A stretch of 64,000 nt of DNA from JAGVPT01 sp964642725 (GCA_964642725.1 CAZXQG010000010.1:23768-87767), one strand, 5' to 3'. Positions 17,593-25,916 are shown, counted from the stretch's first letter. A program made the numbers and translations. Notes: generated by a model not told the origin, from the letters alone.

Positions 17593-18188
17593 TGCGCTAC
17601 ACATCGGAATCCGTCGAACAGCTTGTTGAAGAATTTGCGCAGTTGCCGGGCATCGGGAAAAAGACCGCTTTGCGTCTGGCGTTGTTCGTCCTGAAAATGC
17701 CGCGCGAAAAGGTGGCTGCGTTTGCCCAAGCGCTAGTCAACATGAAAGACAAGGTGCGGTACTGTTCGGTCTGCAGCAATATCACCGAGAGCGATCCGTG
17801 TAACATCTGCTCAAGCCCAAAACGCAATCGAAGAGTCATCTGTGTTGTCGAGGAGCCGAACGACGTGATGGCGCTCGAGAAAACGAACGAGTTCCATGGA
17901 TTGTACCACGTCCTCGGCGGCGCCTTGTCGCCGCTGGATAACATCGGGCCGGAGGATTTGAAAGTGAAGGAACTCCTTTCACGCATCAGCGATGATATCG
18001 AAGAGATCATTCTCGCCATGAATCCAAACATTGAAGGAGAAACAACAACGGTGTACTTATCCCGTTTGCTCAAGCCGCTGAAAGTTAATGTGACCCGCAT
18101 TGCGCGCGGACTGCCCATCGGAGGCGACCTGGAATTTGCAGACGAGGCCACGCTCTCGAGGGCGCTGGAGGGACGCATTGCGCTTTAA
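17592..18188 (+). CDS. recR: Recombination mediator RecR
   Basis: A 198-residue DNA-repair protein that works with RecO/RecF to load RecA. It has the helix-hairpin-helix segment LPGIGKKTALRLALFVL, a four-Cys zinc finger (CSVCSNITESDPCNIC, about 57-72), a TOPRIM domain beginning VICVVEEPNDVMALEKT and the ending LKVNVTRIARGLPIGGDLE. Length and order match RecR. It starts inside the ybaB stop codon and its own 3' end overlaps the start of a lipoprotein gene by 11 bases, so at least four genes here form one transcription unit. Confidence 0.98.
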   Translation: MRYTSESVEQLVEEFAQLPGIGKKTALRLALFVLKMPREKVAAFAQALVNMKDKVRYCSVCSNITESDPCNICSSPKRNRRVICVVEEPNDVMALEKTNEFHGLYHVLGGALSPLDNIGPEDLKVKELLSRISDDIEEIILAMNPNIEGETTTVYLSRLLKPLKVNVTRIARGLPIGGDLEFADEATLSRALEGRIAL

Positions 18189-18756
18189 CTATATCATCCC
18201 GGCCTGCATTCTTCTCGGAGCAATCGCCGGGTCGTGCGATCTTCTGAAAACGCGCGACCCTCAACCCCCCACCCAGGGAGAGACGGAGAATCCGCCGGCA
18301 ACCTTGCCGGAAATACTCGTCACTAACCTGGTAACTTCGTTCACGAATAAGAACGTGAATGATTACCAAAAACTTTTTTCCGACATCGGGTCCGTGGGAG
18401 GGCAATATGTATTTGTTCCAACACAAAAAGCCAAGGGAAATTACGGTGCAATTTTTTCCCGATGGACGACAGAGTCGGAGGCAAATTATTTCAGAAAAGC
18501 TGCCGCAAACGTGAGCGTTGGCTTTGTCGTGACGTTTTCACATGATCTTTACATATCATACCAGCCAGACTCAGAGCTGTATACGGCAGATTATACCGTT
18601 TTTATCGCCCCTAAAACGTACGTCGGTCATGCGCGGTTTTCATTGCTGCCGAATAAAAGCGCCGGCACATGGGTCATTGACCGTTGGGAAGATTTGCAAT
18701 CGGCAAATGATTCAACGTTGAGTTGGAGCGATTTGAAAGGACAATTCAGCCAATGA
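18178..18756 (+). CDS. Small lipoprotein, possible NTF2-like fold
   Basis: A 192-residue protein. TTG 18178 is chosen because a strong GGAGGGA lies 4 bases before it and because it gives a short lipoprotein leader (RFNYIIPACILLGAIAGSC). An upstream ATG at 18100 would put a basic, non-leader tail inside recR. After a Pro-rich linker, LVTSFTNKNVNDYQKLFSD and later beta strands (YTADYTVFI, TWVIDRWEDL) resemble the NTF2/SnoaL fold in order, but identity is weak. The following gene has a similar layout, so the two may be distant duplicates. Function unknown; it is likely anchored in the outer membrane. Confidence 0.75.
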   Translation: MRFNYIIPACILLGAIAGSCDLLKTRDPQPPTQGETENPPATLPEILVTNLVTSFTNKNVNDYQKLFSDIGSVGGQYVFVPTQKAKGNYGAIFSRWTTESEANYFRKAAANVSVGFVVTFSHDLYISYQPDSELYTADYTVFIAPKTYVGHARFSLLPNKSAGTWVIDRWEDLQSANDSTLSWSDLKGQFSQ

Positions 18757-19265
18757 AGCCGGCTGTGATAACGATTGCCTGTGCGATTGCATTCAGCGGA
18801 TGCATTAATCCATTCGCGCCCGCGCTTGATAATTCAAATCAAACGAATGGGTCCGTGCTCGGCGACCAGAAAACCATCGACGGAGTTTTCCAAAACTTCA
18901 AAGAGGCGTATCTTTTTAAAGACACGACAATTTACGGCCAGGTACTCGCGCACAATTTTATTTTTGTCTACCGCGATTATGATATTGGCGCAGATGTTTC
19001 CTGGGGGAGGGATGACGATATGCGTACGACCAACGGATTATTTCAAAACGCACAGCGGCTCGATCTAGTTTGGAACGGTACGGTGCCGGTTGAGGGCGAT
19101 ACGACTGATGTAACTGTAAATGTCACGAGGAATTTCAATCTAACCGTAACATTCAGCCCCACAGACATCGTCAGCATCGACGGCTACGCGAGCCTGACGC
19201 TCGAACGTGCGAGCACAATCGACGAATGGAAAATTATACGTTGGAATGACGAGTCGAACTTTTAA
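18753..19265 (+). CDS. Small lipoprotein, possible NTF2-like fold
   Basis: A 170-residue protein starting at ATG 18753, which overlaps the preceding stop by ATGA, so translation is coupled. The leader AVITIACAIAFSGC has a good lipobox (FSGC). The mature part starts with a short linker and then TIDGVFQNFKEAYLFKDTTIYGQVL, a helix-turn start typical of NTF2-like proteins, followed by strands up to STIDEWKIIRWNDESNF. The pair of lipoproteins ending in a W-x-I-x-R-W type strand suggests a shared fold. Nothing in the sequence shows an enzyme active site. The role is unknown. Confidence 0.75.
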   Translation: MKPAVITIACAIAFSGCINPFAPALDNSNQTNGSVLGDQKTIDGVFQNFKEAYLFKDTTIYGQVLAHNFIFVYRDYDIGADVSWGRDDDMRTTNGLFQNAQRLDLVWNGTVPVEGDTTDVTVNVTRNFNLTVTFSPTDIVSIDGYASLTLERASTIDEWKIIRWNDESNF

Positions 19266-19283
19266 TGGGGATGGTTGGCTGCC

Positions 19284-19325
19284 AGTTCGGAGTCCTTAGT
19301 TCGGAGTCCTTAGTTCGTAGTCCTG
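19284..19325. repeat. Heptamer tandem array, AGTTCGG/AGTCCTT alternating
   Basis: Six 7-base units (AGTTCGG, AGTCCTT, AGTTCGG, AGTCCTT, AGTTCGT, AGTCCTG) begin shortly after the lipoprotein stop. They share the AGTnnnn pattern with arrays at 15586, 62051 and 63153. Confidence 0.95.
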
Positions 19326-19353
19326 AGAATTTGGCGTTAAGTTCTTTCGCTTT

Positions 19354-19423
19354 TAATTCTTAATTCTTAATTCTTAATTCTTAATTATTAATTATTAATT
19401 CTTAATTCTTAATTCATAATTAT
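19354..19423. repeat. Heptamer tandem array, unit TAATTCT
   Basis: Ten TAATTCT or TAATTAT units run without a break to eight bases before the pheA start codon. TAATTCT is a rotation of the complement of the AATTAAG unit at 8419. The array fills the place where a ribosome site would be expected. Confidence 0.95.
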
Positions 19424-19430
19424 CATCCTC

Positions 19431-20273
19431 TTGTCTTCGCATCCTAAAATATCCTACCAAGGCGAGCCCGGTGCATTCAGCGAACAGGCGGCACGAGCGT
19501 ACTTCGGGAAGAGTTGTACACCCGTCGCTCGTGAAACGTTCAACGATATTTTTGAAGATGTCGTCAAACGGCGATCCCTCTTCGCGATTGTCCCGATTGA
19601 GAATTCCTTGCACGGCAGTGTGCACCAGAATTTCGACTTGTTGTGGAAATACCGCGTTCATATCGTCGGGGAGATAAAACTCCGCATTAAAATGAATCTC
19701 CTCGCCCTTCCTGGTGTAACGACAAAAAACGTACGTGCGGTCTATTCACATCCGCAGGCGCTCGGACAGTGCGAAAAATTTCTGCGTTCGTTGAAACACG
19801 TATCGGTAACCCCATTTTACGACACGGCTGGAGCGGCCAAAATGATCGCAAACGAGCGACGTTATGATGCCGCCGCCATCGCAAGTCTGCAAGCGGCGGC
19901 GGATTACGGGCTGAAGGTTCTGCACGCAGGAATTGAAAGCGATCACAGAAATTTCACGCGCTTTTTGGTCATCGGTAAAAAACTTGTGAAACCTAAAAAG
20001 AATGCAAAAACTTCGATAATCTTCACGACAAAAAACATTCCCGGCGCGCTGTTTAAGTGCCTCTCGGTGTTCGCGCTGCGGAATATAAACCTTCTTAAAA
20101 TCGAGTCACGACCGGTCATCGGCTCCCCGTGGGAATATTTGTTCTATCTCGACATAGAAGGCGATGCAAGAGAAAGAGAACGTGTTAACGCACTGAATCA
20201 TCTACAAGAACTGACTTCGTATTTTAAAAATCTCGGTTCCTACGAAACCGGGATAATTGTCAACCCCAAATGA
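19431..20273 (+). CDS. pheA: Prephenate dehydratase
   Basis: A 280-residue enzyme that turns prephenate into phenylpyruvate for phenylalanine synthesis. TTG 19431 is the only plausible start: the frame upstream is repeat sequence without ATG or GTG. Residues about 5 to 185 are the catalytic domain (ISYQGEPGAFSEQAA, FAIVPIENSLHGSV, VYSHPQALGQCEKFL, NFTRFLVIGKK with the key Thr and Arg). Residues about 195 to 280 are an ACT domain (NIPGALFKCLSVFA, LLKIESRPVIGSPWEYLFYL), so the enzyme should be inhibited by phenylalanine. It lacks a chorismate mutase part. No Shine-Dalgarno is seen; the leader is a heptamer array. Confidence 0.95.
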   Translation: MSSHPKISYQGEPGAFSEQAARAYFGKSCTPVARETFNDIFEDVVKRRSLFAIVPIENSLHGSVHQNFDLLWKYRVHIVGEIKLRIKMNLLALPGVTTKNVRAVYSHPQALGQCEKFLRSLKHVSVTPFYDTAGAAKMIANERRYDAAAIASLQAAADYGLKVLHAGIESDHRNFTRFLVIGKKLVKPKKNAKTSIIFTTKNIPGALFKCLSVFALRNINLLKIESRPVIGSPWEYLFYLDIEGDARERERVNALNHLQELTSYFKNLGSYETGIIVNPK

Positions 20274-20298
20274 CTTATCCGTCAGAGCAAATAGCATT

Positions 20299-21183
20299 AT
20301 GAACGTTGTATACATCTTCAAAGAAGGGATTTCCGGCTTCAAACGAGCGCGGCTGTCCATGCTCATTTCAATTTTCACGATCACCGTCTCGCTCATCCTG
20401 CTCGGCCTTTTCACCATTGTCTTCCGCAACACAAACCAGATTGTTGAGTCGCTCCGCGACCGGGTAGAGATGGAAGCGTTCTTAGAAGAACCAGTCACCG
20501 AAGCAACGTCTCCGATCGTTGAAAGAAAACTTCTCGCTATCGCGGGCGTACACCAGGTCAAGTACATCTCAAAAGAACAGGCGGCAAAAATATTTAAAGA
20601 GCAGTACGGCGAGGACATCCGGAACATTCTAGACTTCAATCCTCTTCCGCCGTCTTTCAAGGTCTATCTTGAAAAAGACTATAAGAACGCCGACAGTGCG
20701 AAGGTTATCTATGCAAAATTGAAGCTTGTCCCTGGCGTCGACGATGTGATTTATCGAAAGACGCTTCTCGAATTGTTGGACAGGCGCGCCCAGCTTTTCG
20801 CCGCGGCAAGCCTCGCCGCCGGCGTTGCACTGTTGATAACGGCAATATTCCTCGTTTCGAACACCATTCGACTCGCGATATACGCAAAGCGGAAAATCAT
20901 CGCGACAATGAAGCTCGTCGGCGCAACGCGAATGTTCATCCGCCTCCCTTTCGTGGTCGAAGGAATTGTACAGGGGGTGTTGGGCGGACTCTTTTCTTCG
21001 GGAGTGATTTATCTTATCGTAGAATATGCGTCAAAAATATTCGGCGGAGATTTGGCCGCAATCGTCTTCGTCGAACCGACATTTTACATCGTCATTCTAA
21101 CGACGGGAACGCTGCTAGGACTTCTCGGAAGCATTATCTCCGTCCGAAAATTCATCACCGAAAGTGTTGCTTTGACAAATTGA
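20299..21183 (+). CDS. ftsX: Cell-division ABC transporter permease FtsX
   Basis: A 294-residue membrane protein. ATG 20299 is chosen because the family starts with a short cytoplasmic helix (VVYIFKEGISGFKRARLSML); the longer frame overlaps pheA. The first membrane helix (ISIFTITVSLILLGLFTIVF) is followed by an extracellular domain (about 45-165) and three more helices, with the coupling segment AKRKIIATMKLVGATRMFIRLPFVVEG typical of FtsX. With FtsE it controls peptidoglycan hydrolases at the division site. ftsE is not in the window, which is common in this group. The gene starts 25 bases after pheA, so it is likely co-transcribed with it. Confidence 0.93.
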   Translation: MNVVYIFKEGISGFKRARLSMLISIFTITVSLILLGLFTIVFRNTNQIVESLRDRVEMEAFLEEPVTEATSPIVERKLLAIAGVHQVKYISKEQAAKIFKEQYGEDIRNILDFNPLPPSFKVYLEKDYKNADSAKVIYAKLKLVPGVDDVIYRKTLLELLDRRAQLFAAASLAAGVALLITAIFLVSNTIRLAIYAKRKIIATMKLVGATRMFIRLPFVVEGIVQGVLGGLFSSGVIYLIVEYASKIFGGDLAAIVFVEPTFYIVILTTGTLLGLLGSIISVRKFITESVALTN

Positions 21184-21417
21184 ATTGTGCGAGTAGTTGC
21201 CGGACACTCATCTGAAAACCGCTCCATGGTAGAATATTTGGCAAGGTAAATCACAAAGGTGTCCCAACTAAGATTAAGATGAAGAGTTGAGAATTAAATT
21301 ATTGTTTCATACATTACGACGGTTTCGCTTGCCCGTTGAACTTTATGCTCAGTGTTAACGGGAAAGTATTTGCCATCACACCATTGTATCGCAGCCACAA
21401 AAAGGAGCTTATTCCGA

Positions 21418-21831
21418 ATGTCTAGCAACTATCCTCCCGGCGGTTGGGCAAAAGTTCTCCTGGCTTACCACAAATTCTCCGGAAGCTGGGCATGGGTGCT
21501 TCACCGCATCACCGGACTTGTCCTGACCGGTTACATCATGCTGCACATTTTTGCGCTGATGTCGCTGCAGAAAGGGAAAGAAGCGTTTGATTCCGAGATG
21601 CTGTTGTTCCGGACGCCGCTGTTTCTTTTTCTTGAATGGTTCCTCTTTGCCTTCCTCCTCTTCCACGCGCTGAACGGAATCCGCATCGTGTTGGTGGATT
21701 TAGCGGAAGGAGCGCGCTATCACAAAAAATTATACTATGCCGTCCTGGTTGTCGGCCTCATTCTTTTCTTCGGCATGGGATACATAATGCTCACGCAGGA
21801 TACTCTTCACTCCGTAGCGGTGGTGAAGTAA
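21418..21831 (+). CDS. sdhC: Succinate dehydrogenase cytochrome b subunit
   Basis: A 137-residue membrane protein. ATG 21418 has AAAGGAG ten bases upstream, which settles the start. Three membrane helices are visible. The first holds WAWVLHRITGLVLTGYIMLHI with the SdhC signature His-Arg-x-Thr-Gly; the second ends LLFHALNGIRIVLVD, with the heme-ligand type His and the quinone-site Arg; the third is YYAVLVVGLILFFGMGYI. It anchors the SdhAB catalytic pair and passes electrons to quinone. It is first of a four-gene run sdhC-sdhD-sdhA-sdhB, 28 bases before sdhD. Confidence 0.92.
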   Translation: MSSNYPPGGWAKVLLAYHKFSGSWAWVLHRITGLVLTGYIMLHIFALMSLQKGKEAFDSEMLLFRTPLFLFLEWFLFAFLLFHALNGIRIVLVDLAEGARYHKKLYYAVLVVGLILFFGMGYIMLTQDTLHSVAVVK

Positions 21832-21859
21832 ACACAATTAGAACAAAGGGATCGACGCT

Positions 21860-22213
21860 ATGTCTTCTCACTATTACGGATCGCGGGGTTCGGGAGCGCC
21901 AGCATGGTACCTGCAGCGAGTCTCGGGTGTAGTGCTGTTCGTTGTCGCCATCGGGCACTACATTCTTATGCACTACCACCTCGATTCGGGCCATACGTAC
22001 GATGCTGTGCTTGCACGAATGCAGAATCCTCTTTACAAGGCTTTGCAACTTTCTTTCGTCGTGCTCGGTCTGTACCATGGCCTCTCGGGTACATGGAATA
22101 TTTTTCGCGATTACAAAATGCCAGGATGGCTGAGATGGACCATTCTCGGGCTTCTCTATCTTGCCGGTATCACATTCGGGTGCCTGGGCATCGCAACGAT
22201 TTTATCATTTTAA
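21860..22213 (+). CDS. sdhD: Succinate dehydrogenase membrane anchor subunit
   Basis: A 117-residue membrane protein with AAGGGA before ATG 21860. Three helices can be seen: WYLQRVSGVVLFVVAIGHYI, LYKALQLSFVVLGLYHGLSG and WTILGLLYLAGITFGCLGIA. The QRVSG motif and the His of GHYILMH and LYHGLSG fit SdhD-type anchors, where a His ligates heme b and an Asp/Arg region lines the quinone site. It partners SdhC next door. The gene order and the small size make the assignment firm even though anchor subunits vary greatly in sequence. Confidence 0.88.
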   Translation: MSSHYYGSRGSGAPAWYLQRVSGVVLFVVAIGHYILMHYHLDSGHTYDAVLARMQNPLYKALQLSFVVLGLYHGLSGTWNIFRDYKMPGWLRWTILGLLYLAGITFGCLGIATILSF

Positions 22214-22325
22214 TTCATTGACTGACTTTCGGGAAGATCGCATCGCAACGTATTGGGCGTTGGCTGTTGGCACAAATCTCCCGAAGGTTATTTTGGAAAC
22301 CTGAGTCTCTTTATCGGAGCTTTCA

Positions 22326-24080
22326 ATGGTTCATACGTTTGATGTCGTTATCGTCGGGGCGGGAGGAGCAGGGCTGCGTGCAGCATTGGAAATCCCGCAG
22401 GGCCGCAGCTGCGCCGTGTTATCGAAAGTCTACCCTTCGCGCTCACACACAGGAACAGCGCAGGGCGGAGTCTGTGCGGCGCTCGCAAATGAAGAGGAAG
22501 ATTCGTGGGAATGGCATATGTTCGATACCGTCAAAGGAAGCGACTATCTCGGCGACCAGGATTCAATCGAGATCATGTGCCGCGACGCCATCCGTGCCAT
22601 CATCGAGCTTGAACACATGGGACTCCCCTTTTCACGCACTCCGGACGGAAAAATAGCCCAGAGGAAATTCGGCGGCCACACGCGGCCGGAAAACCCCGCC
22701 GACCCGAACTCAAAACGGGTCGCGGTGCGCCGTGCCTGTTATTCTGCCGACCGCACCGGCCACGTTATGCTTCACACACTGTTCGAGAGCTGCATAAAAC
22801 AAGGGATCCATTTTTACAGCGAATTCTTTGTCACCGACTTGATCATCCATAATGGCGTCTGCTGCGGTGTAGTAGCGATGGAAATCGCGACCGGGGAAAT
22901 TCATACGTTCCATGCCAAGGCAGTGATGTTTGCTACCGGCGGCTACGGCCGCGCGTTCCGCATTACTTCGAACGCGTTAATCGGCACCGGCGACGGGTGC
23001 AACATCGCGTACGAAAATGGAATTCCGATGGAGGATATGGAATTCTTCCAATTCCACCCGACGGGGTTGTGGAAGCTCGGCATCCTTATTTCAGAAGCGG
23101 CACGGGGTGAAGGAGGAATCCTTCGCAATAGTGCCGGCGAACGATTTATGGAACGGTATGCGCCAACGGTCAAGGATCTTGCTCCGCGGGACATGGTTTC
23201 ACGCGCAATCTACACCGAAATCAAACAAGGCCGCGGCATCAAAGGAAGCGACGGAACATACTATGTCAACCTCGACCTTACACACCTCGGTGCACAAGTG
23301 ATTCACGATAAAATTCCTGAGATTACAGGATTTGCAAGGACGTACCTCGGCGTGGAGCCGTTAAAGGAACCGATCCCTATTCAACCTACCGCGCACTATG
23401 CGATGGGCGGAATTCCGACGGACAACGACGCGCGGGTCTACTTGAATGCGAAAGGAAAAATTCTCCCGGGATTTTACGCTGCCGGAGAATGCGCATGCGT
23501 GTCGGTACACGGAGCAAATCGTTTAGGAACAAATTCCTTGCTTGATATTATCGTTTTTGGCAGACGAGGAGGCAAAGCGATCGCTCAATACTTGGACGAA
23601 GCAGAACTTACGCCGCTTCCCAAAGATCCCGGCGGGAAAACACGGGAAATGATCGACGGGATTCTTTCGAGCAAAGGGAGTGAAAACGCGGCAACGATCC
23701 GGACCGAGATGCAGGAACAAATGATGGACAAGTGTTCCGTCTTCCGTGAAGCGAAGATGATGAAGGAACTTGTCGGCGAAATTCACGACCTGAAAAGCCG
23801 CTACAAGAAAATCTCCATCGCAGACCACGGTAAAAAATTCAATACGGAATTAATGGAAGCGATCGAACTTCGCCATCTGCTGGGCACGGCGGAAACGATT
23901 GTCGTCTCGGCACTCAACCGGCAGGAAAGCCGCGGTGCTCACGCGCGTGAAGATTTTCCGAAGCGCGATGACAAGAAATGGCTCAAGCACACTTTCATCG
24001 ATTACAACGGAGGCAAGCCGAAGATCTCATATAAACCGGTCGCCATCACGAAATTTCAACCGAAGGAACGAGTATATTAA
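22326..24080 (+). CDS. sdhA: Succinate dehydrogenase flavoprotein subunit
   Basis: A 584-residue FAD enzyme that oxidises succinate to fumarate. It opens with the dinucleotide fold VVIVGAGGAGLRAALE. SRSHTGTAQGG (His near residue 40) is the covalent FAD site. The active-site region shows FQFHPTGLWK, SEAARGEGGIL with the catalytic Arg, and PTAHYAMGGIPTD; the FAD-binding end is ANRLGTNSLLDIIVFG. Full length and normal order. It lies between the two membrane subunits and sdhB. A GGAG ribosome site lies before ATG 22326. The 112-base gap after sdhD has no clear terminator, so one transcript is likely. Confidence 0.98.
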   Translation: MVHTFDVVIVGAGGAGLRAALEIPQGRSCAVLSKVYPSRSHTGTAQGGVCAALANEEEDSWEWHMFDTVKGSDYLGDQDSIEIMCRDAIRAIIELEHMGLPFSRTPDGKIAQRKFGGHTRPENPADPNSKRVAVRRACYSADRTGHVMLHTLFESCIKQGIHFYSEFFVTDLIIHNGVCCGVVAMEIATGEIHTFHAKAVMFATGGYGRAFRITSNALIGTGDGCNIAYENGIPMEDMEFFQFHPTGLWKLGILISEAARGEGGILRNSAGERFMERYAPTVKDLAPRDMVSRAIYTEIKQGRGIKGSDGTYYVNLDLTHLGAQVIHDKIPEITGFARTYLGVEPLKEPIPIQPTAHYAMGGIPTDNDARVYLNAKGKILPGFYAAGECACVSVHGANRLGTNSLLDIIVFGRRGGKAIAQYLDEAELTPLPKDPGGKTREMIDGILSSKGSENAATIRTEMQEQMMDKCSVFREAKMMKELVGEIHDLKSRYKKISIADHGKKFNTELMEAIELRHLLGTAETIVVSALNRQESRGAHAREDFPKRDDKKWLKHTFIDYNGGKPKISYKPVAITKFQPKERVY

Positions 24081-24092
24081 AGCCCAAGGATC

Positions 24093-24133
24093 CCGGATAT
24101 CTTTTTAAGCACGGCATGCGTGAAGATATCCGG
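24093..24133. promoter_or_regulatory. Intercistronic hairpin between sdhA and sdhB
   Basis: CCGGATATCT at 24093-24102 pairs perfectly with 24124-24133, and an inner CACG/CGTG pair extends the stem. There is no proper T-run, so it is more likely an RNA-stability or processing element in the sdh transcript than a terminator. Confidence 0.6.
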
Positions 24134-24161
24134 TCTTTTCACGTAAGGTGAGGATAGTCAA

Positions 24162-24869
24162 ATGCAGGTAACTTTTCGGATTCAAAAATATAATCCCGAG
24201 ACGGACACGGCACCGTACTACAAAGAGTACACGGTCGAGGACGTCGATGAATCGTGGCGCGTGTTAGACGTACTCGAAAAGATCAAAGGCACATCGGACG
24301 GAACCCTTACGTACCGGCGATCATGCGCTCACGGGGTCTGCGGTTCGGATGGAATGCGCATCAACGGCCGAAACCGCCTGGCATGTTCGATCTTGCTCGG
24401 AGTCCTGGACTGCACAAAGGTCATCACACTCGAGCCGCTTCCTTCCATGCCGGTGATCAAAGACCTTGTCGTGGACCTGACGGATTTCTATAAGAAATAC
24501 GAACTGGTAAAACCGTATCTTATTACCAAGACAAGCCCGCCGGAAACAGAACGCCTGCAGAGCAACGAAGACGCTGAGAAACTTTTCGAATCGGCGAAAT
24601 GCATTTTATGCGCCTGCTGCTCGACATCGTGTCCTTCCTTATGGACAAACGAGAATTATCTCGGGCCCGCGTCGCTCTTGAAAGCGTACCGTTTTGCCTT
24701 CGATACACGAGACGAGGCGACTGGCGAACGACTCGACATCGTCGATACGCAGGATGGCGTCTGGCGTTGCCACACAATTTTCAATTGTATTGAAGCCTGT
24801 CCGAAAGAGATCAATATCACATGGCATATTTCGCAATTGAAGAAGGCACTGGTGAATAGAGAAATTTAA
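24162..24869 (+). CDS. sdhB: Succinate dehydrogenase iron-sulfur subunit
   Basis: A 235-residue electron-transfer subunit with GAGGA before ATG 24162. The N-terminal ferredoxin domain binds [2Fe-2S] with the Cys of RRSCAHGVCGSDGMRING and the later Cys in NRLAC. The C-terminal domain holds CILCACCSTSCPS and CHTIFNCIEACPKEI, which ligate the [4Fe-4S] and [3Fe-4S] clusters; the second motif keeps the Cys-Pro pattern. It receives electrons from SdhA and delivers them to quinone at SdhCD. It is the last gene of the operon and is followed by an intrinsic terminator. Confidence 0.98.
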   Translation: MQVTFRIQKYNPETDTAPYYKEYTVEDVDESWRVLDVLEKIKGTSDGTLTYRRSCAHGVCGSDGMRINGRNRLACSILLGVLDCTKVITLEPLPSMPVIKDLVVDLTDFYKKYELVKPYLITKTSPPETERLQSNEDAEKLFESAKCILCACCSTSCPSLWTNENYLGPASLLKAYRFAFDTRDEATGERLDIVDTQDGVWRCHTIFNCIEACPKEINITWHISQLKKALVNREI

Positions 24870-24921
24870 CTCTAAAATACCGGTATCTTTGGTTCAACAT
24901 TCCTGATAGAAAATGAAAAAG

Positions 24922-24951
24922 CTGGCGCGCAAATGCGGCCAGTTTTTTTTT
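24922..24951 (+). terminator. Intrinsic terminator of the sdhCDAB operon
   Basis: CTGGC-G-CGC pairs with GCG-GCCAG around an AAAT loop and is followed by nine T. It lies 53 bases after the sdhB stop. Confidence 0.88.
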
Positions 24952-24958
24952 GAAGAAA

Positions 24959-25150
24959 TTATTCGTCCTCCTGGCGCGCGTCAACCTGTGGAGAATCGCC
25001 TTCTGCCGCACTAACGGAAATGATCATCGGCCTGCAGCAGACCTCACAGTCTTCAATGTACTCGTGACGAGGCAGCGTACAATCAACTACCACTTCTACT
25101 GCTTCCCCGCAATACGGACATCGTATTTGAACGGCTTTGAGTAATTCCAT
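24959..25150 (-). CDS. Small CPXCG-motif cysteine-rich protein
   Basis: A 63-residue protein read from ATG 25148-25150; the longer frame upstream has no support. The pattern IRCPYCGEAVEVVVDCT and YIEDCEVCCRPMIISV gives two CxxC-type knuckles, matching the family of small proteins annotated as CPXCG motif-containing, likely a zinc ribbon. The C-terminus is acidic (GDSPQVDARQEDE). No function is established for the family. The gene is convergent with sdhB and shares the terminator region. It is short but the Cys spacing and good match to the family make it real. Confidence 0.82.
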   Translation of the reverse strand: MELLKAVQIRCPYCGEAVEVVVDCTLPRHEYIEDCEVCCRPMIISVSAAEGDSPQVDARQEDE

Positions 25151-25356
25151 GTGACTCCCGATGCTAAGGGTTCGTTGTTTTTGGCAACTCTCCGCTCTGG
25201 TTCGATTGCAGAATAATTCCCCACAACTAATCCACTTACCAATTTGCCAAATCAAAGAGCGTCACTTTCAACCGGTAAAAATGACCTGGGCCAGGTAAAA
25301 AGCCTCTCTCTCTTGAAAAATCTGCAAAAAATAAGCGAAAAAATTGGGTTTTAAGT

Positions 25357-25373
25357 TTGGCACGATGAGTGCA
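25357..25373 (+). promoter_or_regulatory. Sigma-54-type promoter of the pilin-like gene
   Basis: TTGGCACGATGAGTGCA has the -24 TGGCAC box, and GG and GC are separated by exactly ten bases as sigma-54 requires; only the first T of the -12 TTGC is G. The predicted start of transcription is near 25384, about 68 bases before the gene. A-tracts lie just upstream (25325-25345). Pilin genes are often sigma-54 dependent. Confidence 0.7.
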
Positions 25374-25451
25374 GCTATACAACACATATAAATTAGACAA
25401 TAAAAACCAACAATCATCAAAACCAATAATCAATAACAAAAGGAGCTATAT

Positions 25452-25865
25452 ATGGGACAGCAACAACTTCTTCTGATCATCTTGGGCGTCATTATCGTCG
25501 GTATCGCAGTAGCCGTCGGTATTACAATGTTCCAGGATAACGCAGTTGACCAAAACAGAAGTGCGGTCATCGCGGATATGACAACTTTGGCAGCCAAGGC
25601 ACAGCAATATTATGCCAAGCCAACCACACTTGGCGGAGGCGGTAACTCATTCGTCGGCCTTACGGCAGATGCCGCAGGACTGGGAAATTTAGCGTCCACC
25701 GCTTTTACAAACAATCCGAACGGCACGTATTCGATCAAGACGGCAGGAACTGCTACGACAGTCGTTCTGCATGGTATTGGCAAGACCGCTTTGAGCGATG
25801 GGACATTCCCTTCGTATGACATGTCGGTGACATCACAGACCCAGACACCGACGAAGCTCAACTAA
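25452..25865 (+). CDS. Type IV pilin-like protein
   Basis: A 137-residue protein with an AAAAGGAG ribosome site. The N-terminus MGQQQLLLIILGVIIVGIAV is a very short leader ending in Gly, then a long hydrophobic helix as in type IV pilins. The usual Phe/Met after the Gly and the Glu at +5 are absent, so it is an atypical pilin, and cleavage by a PilD-type peptidase cannot be taken for granted. The C-terminal part (about 35-137) has a linker, a Gly-rich loop (PTTLGGGGNSFVG) and beta strands without Cys. No pilus assembly genes are nearby. A sigma-54-type promoter and a strong terminator make it a stand-alone, probably abundant, transcript. Confidence 0.75.
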   Translation: MGQQQLLLIILGVIIVGIAVAVGITMFQDNAVDQNRSAVIADMTTLAAKAQQYYAKPTTLGGGGNSFVGLTADAAGLGNLASTAFTNNPNGTYSIKTAGTATTVVLHGIGKTALSDGTFPSYDMSVTSQTQTPTKLN

Positions 25866-25916
25866 TGTAGTATTCTTTTCAGCGATTTCCATCGGCGCAG
25901 ATGGATCGTCGTATGA

